Assembly (NCBI RefSeq): GCF_932526225.1
Contig: NC_064038.1
Coordinates: 17,287,075-17,351,074, forward strand
Direction of reading: 5' to 3'
DNA length: 64,000 nucleotides
Source of the DNA: Nematostella vectensis
Lineage: Eukaryota > Cnidaria > Anthozoa > Actiniaria > Edwardsiidae
A program made the position numbers and the translations under genes. Shown piece after piece: positions 47,601 through 58,125 of the stretch. Positions within the stretch are counted from its first letter, which is position 1. Each line of letters starts with the position of its first letter. The notes under the pieces were generated by a model. It was not told where the DNA came from and did not search any database. It saw only the letters and a program-made list of their open reading frames with translations.

Positions 47601-50600
47601 GGTACCAATAGCTAGTTTGTGGTACCAATAGGCTAGTTACTGGTACCAATAGGCTATTACTGGTACCAATAGCTAGTTTCTGGTACCAATAGGCTATTAC
47701 TGGTACCAATAGCTAGTTTCTGGTACCAATAGGCTAGTTATTGGTACCAATAGGCTAGTTACTGGTACCAATAGCTAGTTCTGGTACCAATAGCTAGTTC
47801 TGGTACCAAAAGCTAGTTTCTGGTACCAATAGGCTAGTAACTGGTACCAATAGCTAGTTTCTGGTACCAATAGGCTAGTTACTGGTACCAATAGGCTAGT
47901 TACTGGTACCAATAGGCTAGTTACTGGTACCAATAGCTAGTTTATGGTACCAATAGCTAGTTTATGGTACCAATAGGCTAGTTTCTGGTACCAATAGGCT
48001 AGATACTGGTACCAATAGCTAGTTCAGGTACCAATACGCTAGTTACTGGTACCAATAGCTAGTTTATGGTACCAATAGCTAGTTTCTGGTACCAATAGGC
48101 TTGTTTCTGGTACCAATAGCTAGTTTCTGGTACCAATAGCTAGTTTCTGGTACCAATAGGCTAGATACTCGTACCAATAGTTAGTTTCTGGTACCAATAG
48201 CTAGTTTCTGGTACCAATAGGCTAGTAACTGGTACCAATAGCTATTTTCTGGTACCAATAGGCAAGTTACTGGTACCAATAGGCTAGTTACTGGTACCAA
48301 TAGGCTAGTTACTGGTACCAATAGGCTAGTTTATGGTATCAATAGCTAGTTTCTGGTACCAATAGGCTAGTTACTGGTACCAATAGCTAGTTTATGGTAC
48401 CAATAGCTAGTTTATGGTACCAATAGCTAGTTTATGGTACCAATAGCTAGTTTCTGGTACCAATAGCTAGTTTTGGTACCAATAGGCTAGTTACTGGTAC
48501 CAATAGCTAGTTTCTGGTACCAATAGGCTAGTTACTGGTACCAATAGGCTAGTTACTGGTACCAATAGTTAGTTCTGGTACCAATAGCTAGTTCTGGTAC
48601 CAATAGCTAGTTTCTGGTACCAATAGCTAGTTTATGGTACCAATAGGCTAGTTACTGGTACCAATAGGCTAGTTACTGGTACCAATAGCTAGTTTCTGGT
48701 ACCAATAGGCTAGTAACTGGTACCAATAGCTAGTTTCTGGTACCAATAGCTAGTTCTGGTACCAATAGGCTAGTTACTGGTATCAATAGCTAGTTTCTGG
48801 TACCAATAGCTAGTTTCTGGTACCAATAGGCTAGTTACTGGTACCAATAGCTAGTTTCTGGTACCAATAGGCTAGTTTCTGGTACCAATAGCTAGTTTCT
48901 GGTACAATAGGCTAGTTACTGGTACCAAATCTTCATTTTTCTTCTGTACAATTTAACCATCATCAATAAAGGACAGTTTTATTGATACAACGAATTCCAC
49001 TTGATTAATATGTCCCTATTTGGGTATCCTTTGCCAGGCCTGGCTCACGTTTCTCGAAATTCTCGCGCTTTTCGGGCAGGAGAAAATTCGTCATTTCTTG
49101 CCCGTAAATTATCAGTTGGTCCCGCTAACTATTTTCGGACCCGCAAAGAACTATATGTGCTGTGTTGTCATCGCAACTTGACTTGAAGAAAAAGAGGCAA
49201 AGTCAAAAATACAATAAAGAAGCAAAGATTCTAGTGTTTTAAAGCCGAAGATCGCATATTCGGGGTCTGCAGACACTTACTGGAACATACTCAAACGAGC
49301 ACGCGCTATTTCTGATTATCTTAGACAAAAAGCCTTTCCCGTTGTTTGTGTTGTAAAATTATCAAAGGTTTCTAAGCTATATAGTCTTTAGACAAGGATA
49401 TATGTTACCTGGTGGTCAAAATGTTTTGGAATCACGACAACTGGCTACAATTACCGTAGTTTTTCTAGTTTGCTTGCCTGCGCCCAGGGTGCAAGGCAAT
49501 TTTCGCTCTCAGGCTTTAAAATAATAGGTCGAGTGGTAAGTCACGACAAGCGTAGGCCACCGCTCGCCATCCCATTGGCTTTCGTTCGTCATGCTTTCGG
49601 GTTTTCGCCCAGGTATGCACAAATCATCTTCATTGTGCATTTCATTTCTAACATCTCAAATAAAATGTACTCTCGAAGAATATTTCACATTGCCAAGTTC
49701 AGGAACTTTACTCTTACCTCCATTTCACTTCCACTTCCCATTTCTACTTCTTCAAAGTCTTCGTCGCTGCTGTAAAAAAATGGCGTTCACTATAAAACTT
49801 GAGGTAGGGGGGGGGGGAAGAGATTTCGCTCTTTTTAGGTTAGCGCCGACATACTTGATTGGTACTATATTTCGCGGAAAAAGGGTTGGTATATTTCCCG
49901 AGACTTTAACGAGAATTAAATTTCGAAATGTCAAAATAACACCTTATTTTTCTTGAGAATGTTTTTATACAAAAATCAATATTCTTGTTTGTATCATAAT
50001 TTTTTTAGATAAACGAGAATAACAACAAATGAGTGTTTAAATCAAACAAATTCGGGGGTTGCTCATGAGGACCTTACCAGGCGGGCGGTTTCATATCATC
50101 GAAAAACGAGTTGAACTCTTCAACAAGATGGGCCTGACCTCGTAATAGCGGCGTGATTTTTTCATGGAGCTAAAAATAAATGGTAGAGTTGGTCTACGAG
50201 AAATAAGATAGTATATATCGATTTAGCCATTGTCTCAACACTGAGTTCCAGAACACAAATACATCATTTTTTCTACAAAAGGCGGAGAATAAAATCGTCC
50301 AAATTCCAAGCGAAAGTAATTTTTTTATAGAAATAATTTTGTATTGCATCTCTCTGCAAAGTCAATAGTATTGTACAGTAACTAGCTCGACATCCTGTGT
50401 TTATTTCAACCCATTTAGTTTTTTACTTAAACTTTGTGTTCCTTGTTTATACATACCGAGATTTACGCGAGAAAAAGTGGTCACTTAAAATTATGCCCTG
50501 TGCGAACTGCGCCCGAATGTTGGCGCAGTTTGAACACCGTGTTGGGAGGGGCTGGCTAACGCTGGCGAAATTCTGATTCAGTTTAAACTTTTGGCCAACA

Positions 50601-53600
50601 CTTCCCCAGTCAGCGAAGTTTGCACACGAACCCAACAATGCTGGGCTCATTTGCATCGTTTCCATAGCGAAAATAGCTCGCGTCCAAATATTGTGCCAGT
50701 GCTTGCGCGCCAAATAAAAAACATAAACGTACCATCAGACAACACTAGACTATCGCACGATATACCATCAGACAACACTAGACTATCGCACGATATACAA
50801 TCAGACAACACTAGACTATCGCACGATATACAATCAGACAACACTAGACTATCGCACGATATACAATCAGACAACACTAGACTATCGCACGATATACCAT
50901 CAGACAACACTAGACTATCGCACGATATACCATCAGACAACACTAGACTATCGCACGATATACCATCAGACAACACTAGACTATCGCACGATATACAATC
51001 AGACAACACTAGACTATCGCACGATATACAATCAGACAACACTAGACTATCGCACGATATACAATCAGACAACACTAGACTATCGCACGATATACCATCA
51101 GACAACACTAGACTATCGCACGATATACCATCAGACAACACTAGACTATCGCACGATATACAATCAGACAACACTAGACTATCGCACGATATACCATCAG
51201 ACAACACTAGACTATCGCACGATATACAATCAGACAACACTAGACTATCGCACGATATACCATCAGACAACACTAGACTATCGCACGATATACAATCAGA
51301 CAACACTAGACTATCGCACGATATACAATCAGACAACACTAGACTATCGCACGATATACAATCAGACAACACTAAAGACTATCGCACGATATACAATCAG
51401 ACTATACTAAACCAACACTAGGCTATCGCACGATATACAATCAGACTATAGTAAAACAACACTAGACTATCGCACGATATACAATCAGACTATAGTAAAA
51501 CAACACTAGACTATCGCACGATATACAGACTATACCAAACCAACACTAGACTATCGCACGATATACAATCATACGCAAATAAGATTGCACGTGGAATGTG
51601 CCCTAAATGCCCGTATTAACAACGCCAGCTTTGCTAGCTGTTTGTACACCATGTTGGGAGGTGTACTGCGTAGAAGTACTGCGACAGTTACTTGTTTTGT
51701 GGTCAGTCTTTCAAAGGTCGCCTAGTACCTCGCGCGGCATCTTGTTTGCTGGGTTCCAGCCATTAAACACGCTCATGATCTTCTTAAAGTGTGACGGCGT
51801 GCTGCGGAAATGGACCTGCAACAAAGTAGTATAGCGTGAACCAAACTGGAAGGGAATATTTCATATTCAACTCTATTTACATTCTCGCTTAAAATAAAAA
51901 AGCCCAAACTGTCGCGATCTCGTACCAGAACAATGAATACAATACACCAAAAACTGGAAATCGACTCTGCCAAATTTTCGTCTTTAATAAGACTTCTTCA
52001 GGGCAGACTCTCGCTACATTCTCGTTTAAGATACTCGAGAAAATGTTCTTTCCGTCTTTCACATTCGATAAAATACTGATAAGACTATCCCATGCGTCAG
52101 TATAATAATAAGTCGGAAAGTCTACCACAAATCATATGGTATAACATGAATTTTTCATTGTGTCCCTAGTAGTGATTTAATGGTACCTTACTAGAGTGCA
52201 TTTGTGATATTGTTAGAGGTCTCAAACACAACGTTCACAAGAAATATGGTTGCAAGAGCTGGATTAGATTTTAAACGCTCCAAGTCGAATCTCACCTCAA
52301 GTTTCCGGAAGAAAGTCCTGGCTTTCACGAACTGCAGATTTTTCATGGACTAAAACAATAAATGAAAACGTCACGGAACAAATAAGACTTTATTCATTTA
52401 TATTGCTCTGCTTGTTTGGGAATAGCGCCTAGTTGATCAAATAGTTTGACTTTTTTGGTTTGATCTCATTTTGGGTGGCTGAGATTCTTTGGATCTAGCC
52501 CCGTGCTGACAGCGACTAACTGCACTTTGCACTGTTCGCACAAAAGGGTGAGGTTGGCCACGATAACGAAGCCAACATTTTTTTTGTCTTGTGGTCAACC
52601 AAGCGAGGCAGTGCCAGCAACGTTGGCCGACGAAAGCGCGGGGCTCAGGGATAAACAAGAATTAGCAGGTGATTGAGGGTTAGGCAATAATAAATTGAAA
52701 TACCCTTGAAAAATCATGCCATGCCATCTGCCACGAACCAGTCAAGCTAATTTGCGTGGCAGGTTCCAAGAAAGAAAACCAAGGGGATCAACTCACCACT
52801 TCAGCCAACACAGCTTGGTCAGGCTCCAAGAAGGCGATGAAATTCTCGATGAGTTCTGGGAAATCTAAGAGAACTGCTTCCATTCGCTTGTACAGCTATA
52901 AAAACACAAGTTGTTTTTTTAATAAAGAATTCCAAGAGAACGTGTAAAGTAAGAAGATCAATCCTCAATCCGCCTGCATGTACAAACATTTTAAAGTAAG
53001 AACATCAATCTGAGACATAAAAAAGCATTCTAGACTCCTTATTCTGCTTAATTTTCGCGAGTACTTAAATTCGCGATCAAGTACGAGAACTTTAATTTCG
53101 CGAAATTTAATGGATATAGAAAAATTGATGGCAGAGATTAAAGGTTCTATTATGATGATGATGATCTCCTAGTAAGGACATGTAACGAAAGTATCCTGGT
53201 ACCGATAGAGAGACAAGCACGCTTTTTTTATTACTGTAAGACTGTCTTGCGGTAAGGAACGTGTTGCTTTTGTTTCAATAAAATGGTCCTGTTTTAGTTG
53301 TTGGTTAACGTAAGAAAAATCCTTGGGGGTACGGGCCTGTCAAACAATAGGTTCATCAGCCAACACACCTGTACAGGGCTCCAACCGTGCATGGATGAGT
53401 CAACAAGTGTCTTGAGGAAGGATTCGTAGATCTCGGGGTATGACTTGAGGAGAGCGCTCTATCATATCACAAAAACAAAATATCACTAGTAAAAGGAACG
53501 AAGAGGTGGTTAAGCGAAGAACGAGAACAAGGAAGCGGTTATGAGAAAGGAAGAGTAAAATGCTGCAATTACGTCATGTTAGCAACGTGTTTTCATATAG

Positions 53601-56600
53601 GTCGCTCGGTTTATCGGTTGCTTGATTTCTCTGTCTATGATGCCAGGAGCGCGATAAAGGCCTTTATCATATGTTGGGCAGCCTGTGGCCTCATTAGGAA
53701 ACTGTGAACTACACAGAGGCAGGGGAAAGGACGAGTGCAGAAATAAGGCAGCGTGCTCATCTTCATATGCGCGTTTGTCTCTGTTCCCTTCGATACTTTT
53801 TCTCAAAGTTATTCTACCCTCAATATGGCCACACTTTCTCACCTGCACTTTGTCCAAGTAGCCCTACCCTCAATATGTACTTTGCACTGTTACTTGCACA
53901 TTGTCCAAGTAGCCCTAACCTCAATATGTACTTTGCACTGTCTTACCTGCACTTTTTACATGTAGCCCCTACCCTCAATATGTACTTTGCCCTGTTACCT
54001 TCACTTTCTACAAGTAGCCCTACCCTCAACATGTACTTTGCACTGTCTTACCCGCACTTTGTCCAAGTAGCCTCAATATGTACTTTGCACTGTTACCTGC
54101 ACTTTGTCCAAGTAGCCCAACCGTCAATATGTACTTTGCACTGTTACTTGCACATTGTCCAAGTAGCCCTAACCTCAATATGTACTTTGCACTGTCTTAC
54201 CTGCACTTTGTCCAAGTAGCCCTACCCTCAATATGTACTTTGCACTGTCTTACCTGCACTTTTTACATGTAGCCCCTACCCTCAATATGTACTTTGCCCT
54301 GTTACCTTCACTTTCTACAAGTAGCCCTACCCTCAATATGTACTTTGCACTGTCTTACCCGCACTTTGTCCAAGTAGCCTCAATATGTACTTTGCACTGT
54401 TACCTGCACTTTGTCCAAGTAGCCCTACCCTCAATATGTACTTTCCACTGTCTTAACTGCACTTTGTCCAAGTAGCCCTACCATCAATATGTACTTTGCA
54501 CTGTCTTACCTGCACTTTCTACAAGTAGCCCTACCCTCAATATGTACTTTGCACTGTTACCCGCACTTTGTCCAAGTAGACCTACCCTCAATATGTACTT
54601 TGCCCTGTTACCTTCACTTTCTACAAGTAGCCCTACCCTCAATATGTACTTTGCACTGTCTTACCCGCACTTTGTCCAAGTAGCCTCAATATGTACTTTG
54701 CACTGTTACCTGCACTTTGTCCAAGTAGCCCTACCCTCAATATGTACTTTGCACTGTCTTACCCGCACTTTGTCCAAGTAGCCTCAATATGTACTTTGCA
54801 CTGTTACCTGCACTTTGTCCAAGTAGCCCTACCCTCAATATGTACTTTGCACTGTCTTACCCGCACTTTGTCCAAGTAGCCTCAATATGTACTTTGCACT
54901 GTTACCTGCACTTTGTCCAAGTAGCCCTACCATCAATATGTACTTTGCACTGTCTTACCTGCACTTTCTACAAGTAGCCCTACCCTCAATATGTACTTTG
55001 CACTGTTACCCGCACTTTGTCCAAGTAGACCTACCCTCAATATGTACTTTGCACTGTTACCCGCACTTTGTCCAAGTAGCCCTACCCTCAATATGTACTT
55101 TGCACTGTTACCTGCACTTTGTCAAAGTAGCCCTACCATCAATATGTACTTTGCACTGTCTTACCTGCACTTTTTACAAGTAGCCCCTACCCTCAATATG
55201 TACTTTGCACTGTCTTACCCGCACTTTCTATAAGTAGTCCTACCCTCAATATGTACTTCGCACTGTCTTACCCGCACTTTGTCCAAGTAGCCCTACCCTC
55301 AATATGTACTTTGCACTGTCTTACCTGCACTTTGTCCAAGTAGCCCTACCCTCAATATGTACTTTGCACTGTCTTACCCGCACTTTCTATAAGTAGTCCT
55401 ACCCTCAATATGTACTTCGCACTGTCTTACCCGCACTTTGTCCAAGTAGCCCTACCCCCAATATGTACTTTGCACTGTCTTACCCGCACTTTGTCCAAGC
55501 AGCCCTACCCTCAATATGTACTTCGCACTGTCTTACCTGCACTTTCTACAAGTAGCCCTACCCTCAATATGTACTTTGCACTGTCTTCCCTGCCTTTCTA
55601 CAAGTAGCCCTACCCTCAATATGTACTTTGCACTGTCTTACCTGCACTTTGTCCAAGTAGCCCTACCCTCAATATGTACTTTGCACTGTCTTACCTGCAC
55701 TTTGTACAAGTAGCCCTACCCTCAATATGTACTTTGCACTGTCTTACCTGCACTTTGTCCAAGTAGCCCTACCCTCAATATGTATTTTGCATTGTCTTAC
55801 CCGCACTTTCTACAAGTAGCTCTACCCTCAATATGTACTTTGCACAGTCTTACCTGCACTTTGTCCAAGTAGCCCTACCCTCAATATGTACTTTGCACTG
55901 TCTTACCTGCACTTTGTACAAGTAGCCCTACCTTCAATATGTACTTTGCACTGTCTTACCCGCACTTTCTATAAGTAGTTCTACCCTCAATATGTACTTC
56001 GCACTGTCTTACCCGCACTTTGTCCAAGTAGCCCTACCCTCAATATGTACTTTGCACTGTCTTACCCGCACTTTGTCCAAGCAGCCCTACCCTCAATATG
56101 TACTTTGCACTGTCTTACATGCACTTTCTACAAGTAGCCCTACCCTCAATATGTACTTTGCACTGTCTTCCCTGCCTTTCTACAAGTAGCCCTACCCTCA
56201 ATATGTACTTCGCACTGTCTTACCCGCACTTTCTCCAAGTAGCCCTACCCTCAATATGTACTTTGCACTGTCTTACCTGCACTTTGCCCAAGTAGCCCTA
56301 CCCTCAATATGTACTTTGCACTGTCTTACCCGCACTTTCTACAAGTAGCCCTACCTTCAATATGTATTTTGCACTGTCTTACCTGCACTTTCTCCAAATA
56401 GCACTACCCTCAATATATACTTTGCACTGTTACCCACACTTTGTCCAAGCAGCCCTACCCTCAATATGTACTTTGCACTGTTACCCGCACTTTGTCCAAG
56501 CAGCCCTACCCTCAATATGTACTTTGCACTGTTACCCGCACTTTGTCCAAGCAGCCCTACCCTCAATATGTACTTTGCACTGTCTTCCCTGCCTTTCTAC

Positions 56601-58125
56601 AAGTAGCCCTACCTTCAATATGTACTTCGCATTTTCCTACCCGCACTTTCTACAAGTAGCCCTACCCTAAATATTAGATAAGATGTCACACTGTCTTACC
56701 CGCACTTTCTCTAAGTAGCCCTCAGCAAAAGCTTGCGCTCGTTTATTTGCCTGTCGAGAGATCATTACGAAAAGTTTGTCAATTTTAATGGCCCGTGCGA
56801 CTGGACACATCTTCATGTATCTGTGTCTCATATTGCACCTGTGCCCCATCATGCATCTGTCTAATTATGCATGTGAGGCGAAAGGGACTGGGGATGGCAT
56901 GACGCCTCAACTCTTACGAACCACAGGATACCCAATCAAAAACTCGGTTAGAAAGCCTGGGACTGAACACAGGAAACCCTGTGAGATCTCCTGAAACTAG
57001 GATGAACACAGGAAACCCGGTGAGAATGCCTGGGACTAGACTGAACACAGGAAACCCGGTCAGATCTCCTGGAACTAGGATGAACACAGGAAACCCGGTA
57101 AAAATGCCTGGGACTAGGCTGAACACAGGAAACCCGGTCATATCTCCTGGAACTAGGATGAACACAGGAAACCCGGTAAGAATGCCTGAGACTAGGCTGA
57201 ACACAGGAAACCCGGTCAAACGCCTGGAACTAGGCTGAACACAGGAAACCCGGTAAGAACGCCTGGGACTAGGATGAACACAGGAAACCCGGTAAGAATG
57301 CCTGGGACTAGGCTAAACACAGGAAACCCGGTAAGAACGCTTGGGACCAGGCTAAACACAGGAAACCCGGTAAGAACGACTGCACAGGCAGACAAAGGAG
57401 AGTAATTTTTGGATGCTGACATAAACCAGAACTTCTTAAGGTATCCCTCAATAGTACCAATAGTACTCAAAAGAAATAAACCACAACTATTTGTAATGTG
57501 TTAAAACCTGTGGATCAGATCGCATGGAGGCCTAATTGGGAATGTTATGTGTTTATACCTGTGGATCAGATAACATGGAGGCCTAATTGGGAATGTTATG
57601 TGTTAATACCTGTGGATCAGATCACATGGAGGCCTAATTGGGAATGTTTTGTGTTTATACCTGTGGATCAGATCACATGGAGGCCTAATTGGGAATGTTA
57701 TGTGTTAATACCTGTGGATCAGGTCGCATGGAGGCCTAATTGGGAATGTTATGTGTTAATACCTGTGGATCAGATCACATGGAGGCCTAATTGGGAATGT
57801 TTTGTGTTTATACCTGTGGATCAGATCACACAGAGGCCTTATTGGGAATTTTATGTGTTAACACCTGTGGATCAGATCGCACGGAGGCCTAATTGGGAAT
57901 GTTATGTGTTTATACCTGTGGATCGGGTTCCAGGATATATGTTCTTGGGACAATTGGCACATTCGTGCCAACCTTCTTGGCGTTACTTGGTGCAGTTTCA
58001 CTTGATGTACTCTGTGTTCTTGCTGTCAGGATAGATGGGATGGCAGGCTTGTCACGAAATCCTTTCCCTTTACCAGAAGTCGTGGCTGTGGTGTTATTGG
58101 ACTTGGGACTTGAAACTGCTTCCTT
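32681..58125 (-). CDS. GON4L: GON4L homologue (PAH-repeat and Myb-like transcriptional regulator), 3' twelve exons
   Basis: GON4L (Gon-4, zebrafish udu) is a nuclear co-regulator with Sin3-type PAH repeats and a C-terminal SANT/Myb-like domain. Exons in transcript order: 57916-58125, 56700-56750, 53369-53458, 52797-52895, 52296-52349, 51729-51815, 50078-50169, 49718-49769, 39154-39367, 35206-35575, 34856-34958, 32681-32818. All are GT-AG and keep one frame for 519 codons to TAA. Features: Ser/Thr/Lys-rich start; PAH-like helices (AFAEGYLEKVR-SALLKSYPEIY; MEAVLLDFPELIENFIAFL; FVKARTFFRKLE; LHEKITPLLRG..LVEEFNSFFDDM); the GON4L hallmark FDGFEEI at the start of the exon at 39367; an acidic linker; LVVLWTREADRDILQTCQELG (cut here by an intron) to FEDLMSLF, the Myb-like domain; Ser/Glu/Asp tail. 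The 5' part lies beyond 64000. Introns contain very large minisatellites, the longest intron (39368-49717) being 10.35 kb. Confidence 0.92.
32819..33995. repeat. AT-rich short tandem repeat (TTAGTTTTTATCA) in last GON4L intron
   Basis: From about 32965 irregular copies of TTAGTTTTTATCA with TTTGTTTTTATCA and AGCTTTTATCA variants. A non-repeat marker, CGCCTTAGAGCTTGCAGTGG, occurs at about 33341 and 33990, so a block of about 650 bp has been duplicated. Confidence 0.9.
34091..34507 (-). other. Two abutting small ORFs in the last GON4L intron, unknown
   Basis: A 72-codon ORF (34289-34507) and a 65-codon ORF (34091-34288) lie in the same frame, separated only by TGA followed at once by ATG. Composition looks protein-like (for example PYSHVPIVFYRLHYLYPIGG, then ELEHMISREPKKREFLEKEK), unlike the surrounding AT-rich repeats. 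A 47-48-bp duplication containing AAACTTTGCTCAGTGCTG covers the first start codon (about 34480-34555). I do not recognise a family; it may be a nested gene, a broken ORF or chance. Confidence 0.3.
35790..39183 (-). repeat. 34-bp minisatellite built on the GON4L exon 9 donor, about 100 copies
   Basis: In the gene's orientation the unit is GATGATGGTGATGATGATCA then TTCAAAAG|GTACGG; the splice-donor join is marked. It fills the intron between exons 39154-39367 and 35206-35575 and begins within the exon itself. Variants are TTCTAAAG versus TTCAAAAG, GTACGG versus GTACAG (donor +5 G versus A), and GGTGGCGATGATCATT. Not a multiple of three. Confidence 0.95.
39465..48932. repeat. 9.5-kb minisatellite of 20-21 bp with TGGTACCA palindrome
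   Basis: Roughly 450 copies of GGCTAGTTACTGGTACCAAT+A and the shorter TAGCTAGTTTCTGGTACCAA form. Nearly every unit contains the palindromes TGGTACCA and CTAG. Higher-order duplication is visible: the rare variant GTTCAGGTACCAATACGC occurs at about 44861, 46450 and 48022 (spacings 1589 and 1572). The array occupies most of the 10.35-kb GON4L intron between exons 49718-49769 and 39154-39367. The repetitive ORF at 43286-43486 is not a gene. Confidence 0.95.
48933..49717. other. Unique part of GON4L intron 8
   Basis: No repeat or exon seen. Overlapping ORFs at 49001-49186 and 49470-49956 are without recognisable domains, and the latter run across the antisense of the exon at 49718-49769. Confidence 0.5.
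50735..51580. repeat. 33-bp minisatellite, about 25 copies
   Basis: Unit CAATCAGACAACACTAGACT then ATCGCACGATATA, with CCATCAG/CAATCAG variants and diverged units after about 51370. Lies in the GON4L intron between exons 51729-51815 and 50078-50169. Since 33 is a multiple of three, a 276-codon plus-strand and a 241-codon minus-strand ORF are open; both are artefacts. Confidence 0.95.
53459..53830. other. Unique intron sequence upstream of GON4L exon 3
   Basis: Non-repetitive, no exon recognised; separates the acceptor at 53459 from the 50-53-bp array. Confidence 0.5.
53835..56700 (-). repeat. 50-53-bp minisatellite derived from the GON4L exon 2 donor, about 55 copies
   Basis: In gene orientation the unit reads GGGCTACTTGGACAAAGTGC AG|GTAAGACAGTGCAAAGTACA then TATTGAGGGTA. 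The true exon end is GGGCTACTTAGAGAAAGTGC GG|GTAAGACAGTGTGACATC. Units vary (CAAGTGCAG, CAAGTGCGG, shorter forms lacking CTTA), and blocks of three to four variants recur, for example around 54100-54500 and 54600-54980. Many short ORFs here are repetitive artefacts. Confidence 0.93.
56751..56955. other. Unique intron sequence next to GON4L exon 2 acceptor
   Basis: Acceptor TCTCTCGACAG for exon 56700-56750 lies at 56751. A longer open frame (56667-56852 minus) reads upstream through it, so the exon could be longer; the short version was chosen because it keeps phase 0 with the exon before it. Confidence 0.5.
56958..57385. repeat. 39-bp minisatellite, about 11 copies
   Basis: Unit GAACACAGGAAACCCGGTNA then GAATGCCTGGGACTAGGCT, in the GON4L intron between exons 57916-58125 and 56700-56750. 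GATCTCCTGGAACTAGGAT and GAATGCCTGGGACTAGACT forms alternate in the first half, an incipient dimer. Confidence 0.92.
57498..57925 (-). repeat. 51-bp minisatellite built on the GON4L exon 1 (of window) donor, about 8-9 copies
   Basis: In gene orientation: GATCCACAG|GTATAAACACATAAC then ATTCCCAATTAGGCCTCCATGTGATCT, next GATCCACAG. The exon itself ends GAACCCGATCCACAG|GTATAAACAC, so the first unit is the exon end. Donor variants are GTATAA and GTATTAAC/GTGTTAAC. The 178-codon plus-strand ORF across the array is an artefact. Confidence 0.93.

Noticed and set aside
39465-48932. Donor-derived origin for the TGGTACCA array
   Set aside because: It lies about 800 bp from the donor at 49717, and the unit does not resemble that exon end.
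49470-49956. Overlapping plus-strand ORFs of 101 and 121 codons
   Set aside because: They lie across the antisense of a GON4L exon and show no domain.
50591-51421. 276-codon ORF with SDNTRLSHDIP repeats and its antisense
   Set aside because: 33-bp minisatellite inside a GON4L intron; both strands open, an artefact of periodicity.
57498-58034. 178-codon plus-strand ORF
   Set aside because: Runs through the 51-bp donor array and the antisense of a GON4L exon.
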